Assembly (NCBI GenBank): GCA_035477595.1
Contig: DATIKM010000028.1
Location: forward strand, 1 to 64,000
Reading direction: 5' to 3'
From: DATIKM01 sp035477595
GTDB lineage: Bacteria; Armatimonadota; Chthonomonadetes; Chthonomonadales; CAJBBX01
Length of the DNA stretch: 64,000 nt
Shown here: positions 34,946 to 42,944 of the stretch, one piece after another
Numbering within the stretch: position 1 is the first letter of the stretch
How the letters are laid out: every line of letters starts with the position of its first letter
Made by a program: the position numbers and the translations under genes
Notes under the pieces: model-generated
Told to the model about the DNA's origin: nothing
Seen by the model: the letters and a program-made list of their open reading frames with translations, nothing else
The model's database searches: none

Positions 34946-36472
34946 GTGGCAGGCTTCCCGGGCATCCGGCGCCTGGTGGGCATCGAGACGGAGTACGGCT
35001 TCGCATCGGATGGCGTCGGCCCCCACCAGCTAGTGAGTGAGAGCGCTGCCATCGTGGCCTCGTACGCGGGCCGCGCAGTTTCGTGCTGGAACTACGCTGC
35101 CGAGGACGCCCGTCGCGACATGCGGGGCTTCAGCGTGTCGCGTCTGGCCAGCAACCCGGACGACGCGCAGTTCGACGCCGGCGAACCTGGCAGCGGCCAG
35201 GGCGAGAGAGTGGACCGCGTGCTGGAGAACGGCGCGCGGCTGTACAACGACCACGGGCATCCGGAGTACAGCACACCGGAGTGTGCCTCCGTGCTCGACC
35301 TCGTGGCTCACGACCGGGCTGGCGAGGAGATCGTGAGCGAGTGCGCTCGCCTGCGGTCCGAGCAGACGGGACGCCCTATACGGGTCTACAAGAACAACAC
35401 GGACTACCACGGCGCCAGCTATGGGACGCACGAGAGCTACCTGACGCTGCGGGGGACCGATCCGGATTGCCTGATCGCCGACCTGCTACCGTTCCTGGCG
35501 ACGCGCCAGATATATGCCGGGGCTGGCAAGGTCGGTGTAGAGGGGGACCACGGCGCCCCGGCGGGTTTTCAATTGTCGCAGCGAGCAGACTTCTGCGCGG
35601 TGGAGGCAAGCGTCGACACGCTGCACAACAGGCCGATCGTGAATACCCGGGACGAGCCGCACGCGACCGCGAAGCGCTTCCGCCGGCTTCACCTGATCGT
35701 GGGCGACGCCAACCTGAGCGAGTGGGCCACCGCGCTCAAAGTGGGAACGACCAGTGCTGTCCTGCGGCTCATCGAGAGCGGGTGGCGTCCGGCCATGCGC
35801 ATACGCAATCCGGTGGATGCCATCAAGCGCGTGTCGCGAGACGCTGCCCTCCGCTGGGTAGTCGAACTGGAGGACGGCCGCACCGCTGCCGCGACAGACG
35901 TGCAGCGCCAGTACCTGGCCGCGGCGCGACAACGGCAGGATGACGATGGCGAGGACGCGTGGGTGCTGGACGAGTGGGAGGAGGCACTGGACGCCCTCGA
36001 TCGCGACCCTACGGCGCTCCGCGACCGTGTGGATTGGGTGGCCAAGCGCATGCTCCTCGAGGAGTTCCTGGCTGAGGAGCGCCGGTCGTGGGACGACCCG
36101 CTGGCCAAGAGCCTCGATCTGGCATACCATGACCTCGAGCGCGAGCAGGGGCTGCAACGCGGGCTCGTTGCGTGCCGGGCTATGCGCCAGGTGGTGACGG
36201 ACGCAGCGGTGGCCGCGGCGCGGTCGTGCCCACCGGCCGACACGAGGGCGTTCCTGCGGGGGATGTTCGTGCGGCGCTTCCCCGACGCGCTGAAGGCGGT
36301 CGGATGGAGCGGCGTTGCCTTCGCGCATGGTGCGTCAACCTTCGTGTTTGACATGTCCACGCTGGTGGATGGCCTTGCAGTGCGTGCGAACGAGGAACTG
36401 GGACCGTGCACGACGCTGGACCAGGCAGTCCGCGCGATCGGCTCGCTGTCGGAGCCGACGAGGGCGGTGTAG
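34946..36472 (+). CDS. dop: Depupylase (Dop), PafA-like carboxylate-amine ligase family
   Basis: The 508-residue product has the glutamine-synthetase-like fold of the Dop/PafA family, with GIETEYGF (12-19) supplying Mg-ATP ligands and RLYNDHGHPEYSTPEC in the active site. It holds the extra Dop-type loop (about residues 40-80, WNYAAEDARRDMRGF) that PafA lacks. Length matches Dop (about 500). Dop removes the modifier from proteins and, in actinobacteria, deamidates Pup-Gln. Here the modifier ends in Glu, so only removal is expected. The GTG lies two bases past the arc stop. Confidence 0.92.
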   Translation: MAGFPGIRRLVGIETEYGFASDGVGPHQLVSESAAIVASYAGRAVSCWNYAAEDARRDMRGFSVSRLASNPDDAQFDAGEPGSGQGERVDRVLENGARLYNDHGHPEYSTPECASVLDLVAHDRAGEEIVSECARLRSEQTGRPIRVYKNNTDYHGASYGTHESYLTLRGTDPDCLIADLLPFLATRQIYAGAGKVGVEGDHGAPAGFQLSQRADFCAVEASVDTLHNRPIVNTRDEPHATAKRFRRLHLIVGDANLSEWATALKVGTTSAVLRLIESGWRPAMRIRNPVDAIKRVSRDAALRWVVELEDGRTAAATDVQRQYLAAARQRQDDDGEDAWVLDEWEEALDALDRDPTALRDRVDWVAKRMLLEEFLAEERRSWDDPLAKSLDLAYHDLEREQGLQRGLVACRAMRQVVTDAAVAAARSCPPADTRAFLRGMFVRRFPDALKAVGWSGVAFAHGASTFVFDMSTLVDGLAVRANEELGPCTTLDQAVRAIGSLSEPTRAV

Positions 36473-36484
36473 GGGGAAGCCACA

Positions 36485-36670
36485 ATGGTGACACGCGTAG
36501 AGGATCGGCTAAGGCGTCCGGTGCCCAGGCCGCCGGACCAGAAGGAAGGCGACGGAGACGGGCCGGTTCGACCCCAGGTGGAGCGGCCGGACACGCGCGA
36601 GCTGCTCAAGCGCATGCGCCGGATAGATCCTGACACGGCGCGCCGCTACCGCCAGCGGAGCGGAGAGTGA
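36485..36670 (+). CDS. pup: UBact/Pup-type ubiquitin-like protein modifier
   Basis: The 61-residue protein is predicted disordered with one helix near its end. The C-terminal part (DTRELLKRMRRIDPDTARRY) carries the helix that should bind ARC, followed by RQRSGE. The last residue is Glu, so it can be joined to lysines directly through its side chain. It has about 17 Arg/Lys and 12 Asp/Glu, so it is basic, whereas actinobacterial Pup is acidic. That and the R-Q-R-S-G-E end fit the UBact group of non-actinobacterial Pup relatives. The stop overlaps the prcB GTG (GTGA). Confidence 0.9.
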   Translation: MVTRVEDRLRRPVPRPPDQKEGDGDGPVRPQVERPDTRELLKRMRRIDPDTARRYRQRSGE

Positions 36671-37443
36671 CGACGCGGGATCTGCGATCGGAGCTTGGCT
36701 GTGCCGGACGGGACGTGATCCCGTTGCCGCACCTTTCGGCCCCATTAGTTGGCGCCGACGGCGTGGCAGGTCGCGTGGCGCACGGGACCACCGTGATTGC
36801 CATGAAGTACCGGGACGGGGTGCTGAACGTGGCCGACCGTCGCGCGACTGCCAACTTCGCCGTCATGTACGACCGGGCCGAGAAGGTGCTGGAGATCGAC
36901 GACCACACGCTTCTGGCGATATCGGGCTCGTACGCGCGGTCGATGGAGGTCGCCCGCTACCTGAAGCACCAGTTCCGGTACTTCCGTAGGTCCCAGCTCC
37001 AGGAGATGAGCCTCGATGGCAAGCTGGCCGAGCTGGCGCGGGCGGTGGCAGCCGGCCTGCCGGCTGCTCTTCAGGGGATAGGCGGCTTCATACCGGTCCT
37101 CAGCACGTTCGACCGGGCCGCCGGGGAAGGCCGCATCTTCTTCTACGATGGCATGGGAGCGCGCTTCGAGAGCGCGGAGTTTGGCGCTGCCGGGTCGGGC
37201 TCGCTCCAGATACGCGGCGTCTTCGACTACATCGTGCGCACCCGCGGTCCGTTCCACGAGGCCGACCTGGAGACGGTGCTTCGTGATGCCCTCGTGCTCC
37301 TCGACATCGCGTCGGATCTCGACGCGGCTACCGGCGGCTGGAGCAAGGTTCCTCCGATCGCGAAGACGATCACGCGCGAGGGGATCCGGGAGATACCGGA
37401 GGAGACCCTGCGCGCGGTCGCTGACACAGTGCGCACGGGCTGA
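36667..37443 (+). CDS. prcB: 20S proteasome beta subunit
   Basis: The 258-residue subunit carries a 40-residue propeptide ending in Gly40. Thr41 (start of TTVIAMKYRDG) becomes the N-terminal nucleophile after self-cleavage. Numbered from that Thr, Asp17 (Asp57) and Lys33 (Lys73) are both present, so it should be catalytically active. The GTG overlaps the pup stop, implying coupling. Genes for beta and then alpha follow the actinobacterial order. It should form the inner rings of the barrel. Confidence 0.95.
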   Translation: MTTRDLRSELGCAGRDVIPLPHLSAPLVGADGVAGRVAHGTTVIAMKYRDGVLNVADRRATANFAVMYDRAEKVLEIDDHTLLAISGSYARSMEVARYLKHQFRYFRRSQLQEMSLDGKLAELARAVAAGLPAALQGIGGFIPVLSTFDRAAGEGRIFFYDGMGARFESAEFGAAGSGSLQIRGVFDYIVRTRGPFHEADLETVLRDALVLLDIASDLDAATGGWSKVPPIAKTITREGIREIPEETLRAVADTVRTG

Positions 37444-37468
37444 GAGTAGCCGTACGGAAGGAAGCCGA

Positions 37469-38245
37469 ATGCTCTACACGCCGTTCGACTTCAACGAGGC
37501 GATCGGGCATCGTCAGGAGTACGTCGAGGACCGCCTGCGCGACGGCAGCCCCGTGGTGGGGCTGTCCTATGACGAGGGCCTGCTCCTCCTCACGGTGACG
37601 CTGTCTCAGCGCAAGATATTCGAGATCTACGATCGGCTGCTCTACTCCGCGATCGGCAACCAGTCCGATGTGGAAGCGATCCGCGTCGCGGCGGTAGACG
37701 TTGCCCACCGGGAGGGCTACGATCGAAGTCCGGACGACGTGACGGCGCACCGGCTTGTAGGCTTCGCGCTGAGCCCGCCGGTCAAACGGCTCTTCGGCGA
37801 CCAGGTGAACGCGCCAGCCGTGGTCCGGGCAATCTTCGGCGAGCTGGGGGCTGCGCCTCCCGATGACGCGTTCTACGTCCTGAACTACGACGGCGAGTTC
37901 CGGCGATCTAGTCCGTGGGCGGTTGTGGCCGGCACCACGGAGGCCGAGCAGCGGGCAGGCGAACTGCTTGCCGAGGCCGCTCACCCTCTCGGCCGCCGCG
38001 AGGCGCTGTCGCTGGCGTTGCGCGCGTGGTCCGTGGGTGCCGCTGCCGGAAGGCGTCCGCCTAAGGACGAGCCCGATGAGGCTGATCCCGGTGGCCTGGC
38101 TGACCGGGCTGCTGCGCTGCTCCGCGAGCAGCTTGACCTGGGGCGCATCGAGGTGGGCTTGCTTGACCGCCTTACGCGGCGCGACGCCAGGTACTCCGCT
38201 CTCCCGGACGAGGAGATCGCCTCACTCGCGGCGGAAGTGCGCTGA
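37469..38245 (+). CDS. prcA: 20S proteasome alpha subunit
   Basis: The 258-residue product has the alpha-type N-terminal helix (EYVEDRLRDGSPVVGLSY) that gates the barrel and the fold with IFEIYDRLLYSAIGNQSDVEAI. It lacks a catalytic Thr, as expected. The C-terminal tail is charged and partly disordered (about residues 185-215). The ATG at 37469 has GGAAGGA seven bases upstream. It lies 25 bases after prcB. The alpha ring should receive the ARC ATPase. Confidence 0.93.
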   Translation: MLYTPFDFNEAIGHRQEYVEDRLRDGSPVVGLSYDEGLLLLTVTLSQRKIFEIYDRLLYSAIGNQSDVEAIRVAAVDVAHREGYDRSPDDVTAHRLVGFALSPPVKRLFGDQVNAPAVVRAIFGELGAAPPDDAFYVLNYDGEFRRSSPWAVVAGTTEAEQRAGELLAEAAHPLGRREALSLALRAWSVGAAAGRRPPKDEPDEADPGGLADRAAALLREQLDLGRIEVGLLDRLTRRDARYSALPDEEIASLAAEVR

Positions 38246-38256
38246 GGCCGGCCTCC

Positions 38257-39732
38257 GTGGAGCGACGCATCTTCGGCATAGAAACGGAGTTCGGCTGTCT
38301 GGTGCGTGACCGCGACCTCGGCACGCCCGAGGAAGTCGTGGATCTCGTGAGAGACCACGCCTTCTACCGTGAGCGCCTCGGGGTCATCGACCTGCACGCT
38401 CGCGACTACGCGTTCGAGCCGGCCAGGGCGGGCGGCTTTCTCCGTAACGGTGGTCGGCTCTATGTCGACGCGGTCGGCAGCCACGAGGAGTACGCGACGC
38501 CGGAATGCACCGACCTCCTCGACCTCGTGGCTCACGAGCGGGCCGGCCGCATGCTGCTGCAGTCGCTGCTGGAGAGCGCGGGCATCGCGGAGGCGGCGAG
38601 CTTCCACAACAACGCCATCGACCACTTCGGAGGTCATACCTTCGGCAGCCACGAGAACTACTTGATCGAGGTCGATGAGCACTCGTTCGCGCCTGCGCTT
38701 GCGCGTCTGCTGCCGTTTCTGGTAACGCGCCAGATCTTCGCTGGCAGCGGCAGGGTCGGCGGCCACCGGCTCACGCGCCCGAGCAGCCGCGCGAACGTGA
38801 TGATGCTCACCGAGCACGAGGCTGACTACGTGTGGGTGAGCAACTTCTACGGTGTGGAACTCGACAAATCGGTTGACTTCCAGCTCTCACAGCGCGCTGA
38901 CCACATTGTGAGGACCATCTCGTCGCGCGTCCGCTTCAACCGCGCCATCATCAACCCCAAGTGGGACAGCTTCTACAACTACGCCAACCTCCACCGGCTC
39001 CACATCCTGTTTGGCGAGTCCAACATGAGCGAGTACGCCACGTGGCTCAAGGTGGGCACGACGTGCATCGTCCTGCACCTGGTGGAGGAGGGGATTGCGC
39101 CGGAGGGCATGGAACTCGCGGAGCCGCTTGACGCCCTCCGATGGGTCTCGCGGGACCCTCGGATGCGATGGATCGTCCAACTGCTGGATGGCCGCACTAT
39201 CGGCGCTGTCGACCTTCATCGCGCGTACCTCGACGCGGCGCATGGACGCCTGCGCGGTCGGGACGAACAGCTCGACGCCGTCATGGTGGAGTGGGAGCGC
39301 ACCTTGAACGACCTCGAGCGTGATCCTCTCTCCACGTCGGACCGGCTGGACTGGTCGGCCAAGCGCTCGCTGTACGAGCGGTATATGGCCGAGACCGGCG
39401 CCGGCTGGCACGACGACGCGCTGCAGAGCCTGGACCTCGAGTACCACAACACGGACCCCGCCGTGAGCCTGGCCGCGGGTCTCGAGGACGCGGGCCAGTT
39501 GCGGCGCCTGTTGACCGACGACCGCGTGCGGGACGCCATGCAGCGACCGCCCGAGAACACCCGCGCCTTCGCGCGAGGGCTCGTCGTGGACCGGCTGCTG
39601 GCCAGCCCTGGCGCCCGCTATGTGATCGACTGGGACGCTATCGTGCTCGACCGCAACCGCGTCCTCGAGATGCGCAATCCCTTCCACACCTACGAGAAGG
39701 AGGCCCTGCGCCTCTGCGCATCCCTCCTGTGA
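38257..39732 (+). CDS. pafA: Pup/UBact protein ligase PafA
   Basis: The 491-residue ligase joins the gamma-carboxylate of the modifier's last Glu to substrate lysines using ATP. It has GIETEFG (7-13), the Mg-binding RLYVDAVGSHEEYATPEC region and FGSHENYL. It lacks the long Dop-type loop, which separates it from the paralogue at 34946. The GTG is 11 bases after the prcA stop. It closes the locus in the same order as in actinobacteria. Confidence 0.93.
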   Translation: MERRIFGIETEFGCLVRDRDLGTPEEVVDLVRDHAFYRERLGVIDLHARDYAFEPARAGGFLRNGGRLYVDAVGSHEEYATPECTDLLDLVAHERAGRMLLQSLLESAGIAEAASFHNNAIDHFGGHTFGSHENYLIEVDEHSFAPALARLLPFLVTRQIFAGSGRVGGHRLTRPSSRANVMMLTEHEADYVWVSNFYGVELDKSVDFQLSQRADHIVRTISSRVRFNRAIINPKWDSFYNYANLHRLHILFGESNMSEYATWLKVGTTCIVLHLVEEGIAPEGMELAEPLDALRWVSRDPRMRWIVQLLDGRTIGAVDLHRAYLDAAHGRLRGRDEQLDAVMVEWERTLNDLERDPLSTSDRLDWSAKRSLYERYMAETGAGWHDDALQSLDLEYHNTDPAVSLAAGLEDAGQLRRLLTDDRVRDAMQRPPENTRAFARGLVVDRLLASPGARYVIDWDAIVLDRNRVLEMRNPFHTYEKEALRLCASLL

Positions 39733-40085
39733 TCTGCTGCCCCGCTGAGCAGGCACGGCGTCGCTCAGTGCCGTAGGCATCGCGCGGCGGTGGCGCCGCA
39801 ATTGGTGCCGCCGGTGCGGTGCGGCGTGCCATGCCTGACATCAGGGCCGGCGTCCCGCCAGGATCCCCGGCAGGAGGGTGTCATTCGGCGCTGTCTCCAA
39901 GCGGCCGCGTCGGTGTTGTTGCTCGGCAGGCGTGTTCCTGTGCGCGGTCAGACCGGCCCCGCCCTATGCGGTGGTTCCCTCGACGGGGCGCGGGAGCAGA
40001 GAGCGCCGAGCGGTGCAGGTGCGATCGCCTCCGCTGCCGAACCGTCTGGGGGCGCGGCGCAGGACGCCCATCAGGAGGTAGAGGC
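39733..40085. other. Intergenic stretch after pafA
   Basis: No credible gene is present. A weak hairpin (GGCGCC/GGTGCC around 39794-39811) could help end the proteasome transcript but lacks a T-run. The last bases hold an AGGAGG ribosome site for the next gene. Confidence 0.4.
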
Positions 40086-41108
40086 ATGGCCAAGGAGTAC
40101 CGTCTCGGCGTAGCCAGCATGGTGCACGACCATGTGTGGGGGGAACTGGAGCACTGGCGCTCTCAGCCGAACGTCCGCATCGTCGCCGCCGCGGACGTCA
40201 ACGCGGAGTTGCGCGCGCGTGCGCGCGCGACGTACGGCGTCGAGCGCGTCTACGATTCGTGGCGCCAAATGCTCGAGCGCGAGGAGCTCGACATCGTGCA
40301 GGCCGCCTCGGAGAACAGCGTTGCGGCCGACATCGTCGAGGCGGCCGCCGCGCGAGGGCTCCACGTGGTGAGCGAGAAGCCTATGAGCGCCACGTTCGCG
40401 CAGGCGGAGCGCATGGTGGCTGCGGCGCAGAGCGCAGGCACGCGCCTGCTCATCAACTGGCCCACTGCCTGGTCGCCCGCCATACAGGAGATGGAGCGCC
40501 GCATCGTCAGTGGTGAGATCGGGGAGGTCTTCTACTTCAAGCAGCGCAGCGCCCACAACGGGCCAAAGGAGATCGGCTGCAGCCGCTACTTCTGGGAGTG
40601 GCTCTACGACGAGGAGCTCAACGGCGCGGGCGCGCTCATGGACTACTGCTGCTACTCGGCGGACATGTGCGCCCGGTTCCTCGGACTGCCGCAGCAGGTT
40701 ACCGGTTTCCGTGGTGTTCTCGCCAAGGACTACCCCTTGCCGGACGACAACGCGATCATCGTGATGCGCTACCCGAAGGCCTTCGGCGTGGCGGAGGCGA
40801 GCTGGACGCAGACGGTGGGATACGCGACCCCGAACCCGGTCGCGTACGGAACCGGCGGCAGCATCGCGGTCTCCGGCTCACACGTGGTCATCGAGCTGCC
40901 GGAGCGCGAGGCGGAGAAGGTGCAGGCGCCGCAGACGGTCGCCCCCATGCGCAACGCGCCGGAGTACCTGCTGCACTGCCTGAAAACGGGCGAGCCCATC
41001 TCGGGGTTCTGCTCGATGGAGGTCAGCCGGGACGCGCAGATGATCCTGGAGGGCGGCAAGCGCTCCGCCGACACAGGACAGGCGGTCTCGTTGCCGCTCA
41101 GCGTGTAA
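40086..41108 (+). CDS. Gfo/Idh/MocA-family oxidoreductase
   Basis: The 340-residue product has a Rossmann NAD(P)-binding N-terminal domain and the alpha/beta C-terminal domain of the Gfo/Idh/MocA family. HVVSEKPMS holds the EKP-like Lys, and the segment GALMDYCCYSADMCARFLG with a cysteine pair lies in the substrate region. These enzymes oxidise or reduce sugars and their derivatives. The substrate is unknown. AGGAGG lies seven bases before the ATG. The gene is not overlapping its neighbours. Confidence 0.85.
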   Translation: MAKEYRLGVASMVHDHVWGELEHWRSQPNVRIVAAADVNAELRARARATYGVERVYDSWRQMLEREELDIVQAASENSVAADIVEAAAARGLHVVSEKPMSATFAQAERMVAAAQSAGTRLLINWPTAWSPAIQEMERRIVSGEIGEVFYFKQRSAHNGPKEIGCSRYFWEWLYDEELNGAGALMDYCCYSADMCARFLGLPQQVTGFRGVLAKDYPLPDDNAIIVMRYPKAFGVAEASWTQTVGYATPNPVAYGTGGSIAVSGSHVVIELPEREAEKVQAPQTVAPMRNAPEYLLHCLKTGEPISGFCSMEVSRDAQMILEGGKRSADTGQAVSLPLSV

Positions 41109-41131
41109 CGCCGCGCCGACGCGCGAGAGCG

Positions 41132-41593
41132 CTACTTCACGATGAGCACCGGGCAGTGCGCGTGGTGGCTGACCCGGTCCGACACGCTGCCGAGCATGAA
41201 GGACTTCAGCTCGGTCAGACCGCGGCTTCCGAGCACGATGAGGTCGAAGCCCTCTTCGTCGGCGATGCGGACGATGGTGCCAGCGGGGTGCCCGATCTCA
41301 AGTCGGGTGGAGTAGGGCACCCCTTCCTCCTCGACCACGTGACCGGTCCTGCGCGCTACCGCGTTCTGCACTTCCTCTGCGTACTGCGCGATCGACGCAG
41401 CGTCCAGGATCTGTCCCCCAACGCCGACGATGGGTGCGAACGCGGTCGGCATCGTGAAGACGTGCAGGACGGTGACCTCTGCGCCGATGCTCCGGGCGAG
41501 CACCGCCGCCCAACGGGCCGCCTTCAGCGCTCCATCCGAACCGTCGGATGCGACCAGTATCCTGCGGAACAGCCTCGGCTCCTTCTCGCTCAT
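41132..41593 (-). CDS. Universal stress protein (UspA family)
   Basis: The 153-residue product shows the family's RILVASDGSDGALKAARWA start, an HVF strand and the ATP-binding GSRGLTELKSFMLGSVSDRVSHHAHCPVLIV loop, split here into short motifs. Usp proteins respond to starvation and stress. It is last in the minus-strand run secDF-recJ-relA-dtd-TPR-usp. Neighbouring relA fits a stress role. Confidence 0.9.
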   Translation of the reverse strand: MSEKEPRLFRRILVASDGSDGALKAARWAAVLARSIGAEVTVLHVFTMPTAFAPIVGVGGQILDAASIAQYAEEVQNAVARRTGHVVEEEGVPYSTRLEIGHPAGTIVRIADEEGFDLIVLGSRGLTELKSFMLGSVSDRVSHHAHCPVLIVK

Positions 41594-41648
41594 GCGTACA
41601 CTCCGGAGGACAGACGCACACGCGCTGCCGCGGGCGAGCGGTTCCAGC

Positions 41649-42380
41649 TCATCGCGACCCTACCGTCAGGCGCCGCAGCCGTTCGAGGTAGCCCGAGTCG
41701 CGCACCCTCAGGCGTCCGGCCCGCCGGTAGTGTCGCAAGGCCTGGCGCTCGGAGCCCAGGTGCATGTAGGTATCGCCCAGCAGGTAGTGATAGCAGGCAT
41801 CGTCGGGGCACAGGCCTACTGCCTGCGAAAGGGCCTGCGCGGCGCGCTGGCCCATGCCTATCATCAGGTAGATGGCACCCAGGCGCGCTCTGTAGTAGTG
41901 GTCCACAGGGGAGTGTGCGGAGGCGAGCTCGAACTCCGATGCCGCGTCCTGCATTCGGCCCTGTCGCGAGTAGAGGTCGCCCAGCCAGAAGTGGTAGAAG
42001 CTGTTCTCCGGCTCCAAGGCACACGCTGCCTCGAGATGGGGCCGTGCGTCGTCGAGGAGGCCTGCGGCGCAGAGCGAGTCACCGAGCCGAAACCGGTAGA
42101 GCGGGTTCGCAGGATGAAGGTCCACGGCGCATCGGTATGCGTCCGCGGCTGCCTGGAACCGCCCGGCGCGCCGGCAGGTCTCACCGCGGCCGAAGTGCGG
42201 ACGAGCACGTCGCTCCTGAGACGATGCCGACGCAGACTGAGCGCCCGCCGCCGGTCGGCGGCGGCGCTGACCCGTCGTCGTCGATGCGCTTGCGGCAGGC
42301 TGCTGCACTCGTTGCTCCAGACGGGCGCGAGGGATGGTCCTGTCTTCGCGAGTGGCCCGCTCATGGACCAGACGCCGCAA
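41649..42380 (-). CDS. Tetratricopeptide-repeat protein
   Basis: The 243-residue product has a basic, low-complexity N-terminus and four to five TPR units (for example FYHFWLGDLYSRQGRMQDAA, ACYHYLLGDTYMHLGSERQA) that form a helical binding surface. No enzyme domain is seen. The TTG at 42380 lies six bases after the dtd stop and has no clear ribosome site; a GTG at 42308 would remove the odd N-terminus. It likely shares the relA-dtd transcript. Confidence 0.7.
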   Translation of the reverse strand: MRRLVHERATREDRTIPRARLEQRVQQPAASASTTTGQRRRRPAAGAQSASASSQERRARPHFGRGETCRRAGRFQAAADAYRCAVDLHPANPLYRFRLGDSLCAAGLLDDARPHLEAACALEPENSFYHFWLGDLYSRQGRMQDAASEFELASAHSPVDHYYRARLGAIYLMIGMGQRAAQALSQAVGLCPDDACYHYLLGDTYMHLGSERQALRHYRRAGRLRVRDSGYLERLRRLTVGSR

Positions 42381-42386
42381 ATTTTA

Positions 42387-42836
42387 TCAGAAGGCCCTGG
42401 CGCTGTCGAGCAGGATGGTCACGGGCCCATCGTTCACCAGTTGCACGTCCATCATCGCGCCGAACACACCTGTCTGTACGGGCACGCCGTCTTCGCTGAG
42501 CCGGCGCGCGACCTCGAGGTAGAGCTCCTCGGCCAGCTTGCCGCTGGCGGCCTCAGTGAAGCTCGGCCGGCGGCCGCGGCGCACGTCGCCGAACAGCGTG
42601 AACTGAGAGACCACGAGGGCCTCACCTCCGGCCTCGAGAAGACTTCGGTTCATACGTCCCTCACCGTCGCGGAACACGCGCAGGTGGGCGGTCTTGCCGG
42701 CCACATAGCGCGCGTCGTCAGCCGTGTCGTTGGCGTGCACGCCTACCAGCACCACAACGCCGCCGCCGATGTGCGCAACCGTCTGGTTGTCCACGACGAT
42801 GGATGCCGAGCGGACGCGCTGAACCACGGCTCGCAT
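42387..42836 (-). CDS. dtd: D-aminoacyl-tRNA deacylase
   Basis: The 149-residue enzyme hydrolyses D-amino acids and glycine mischarged on tRNA. It has the SQFTLFGDVRRGRRPSF catalytic motif and the NDGPVT motif near the C-terminus. The length is typical. A TATACT lies 40-45 bases before the ATG (42876-42881) on this strand without a -35 partner. The relA gene precedes it, as in many bacteria. Confidence 0.95.
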   Translation of the reverse strand: MRAVVQRVRSASIVVDNQTVAHIGGGVVVLVGVHANDTADDARYVAGKTAHLRVFRDGEGRMNRSLLEAGGEALVVSQFTLFGDVRRGRRPSFTEAASGKLAEELYLEVARRLSEDGVPVQTGVFGAMMDVQLVNDGPVTILLDSARAF

Positions 42837-42944
42837 GCGGGATGCTCCCAGTCGGGTGTTTCCACAGCGTGGACGAGTATACCAGCGACAACGCAGTGGG
42901 CTCGCGCTTGAGCGGCTGGAAGTGACCGTCTGGAGTGTGCGCCG

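Noticed and set aside
40598..42499. Plus-strand long open frame across the oxidoreductase end, usp and TPR genes
   Set aside because: It crosses three supported genes in another frame and has no protein-like features.
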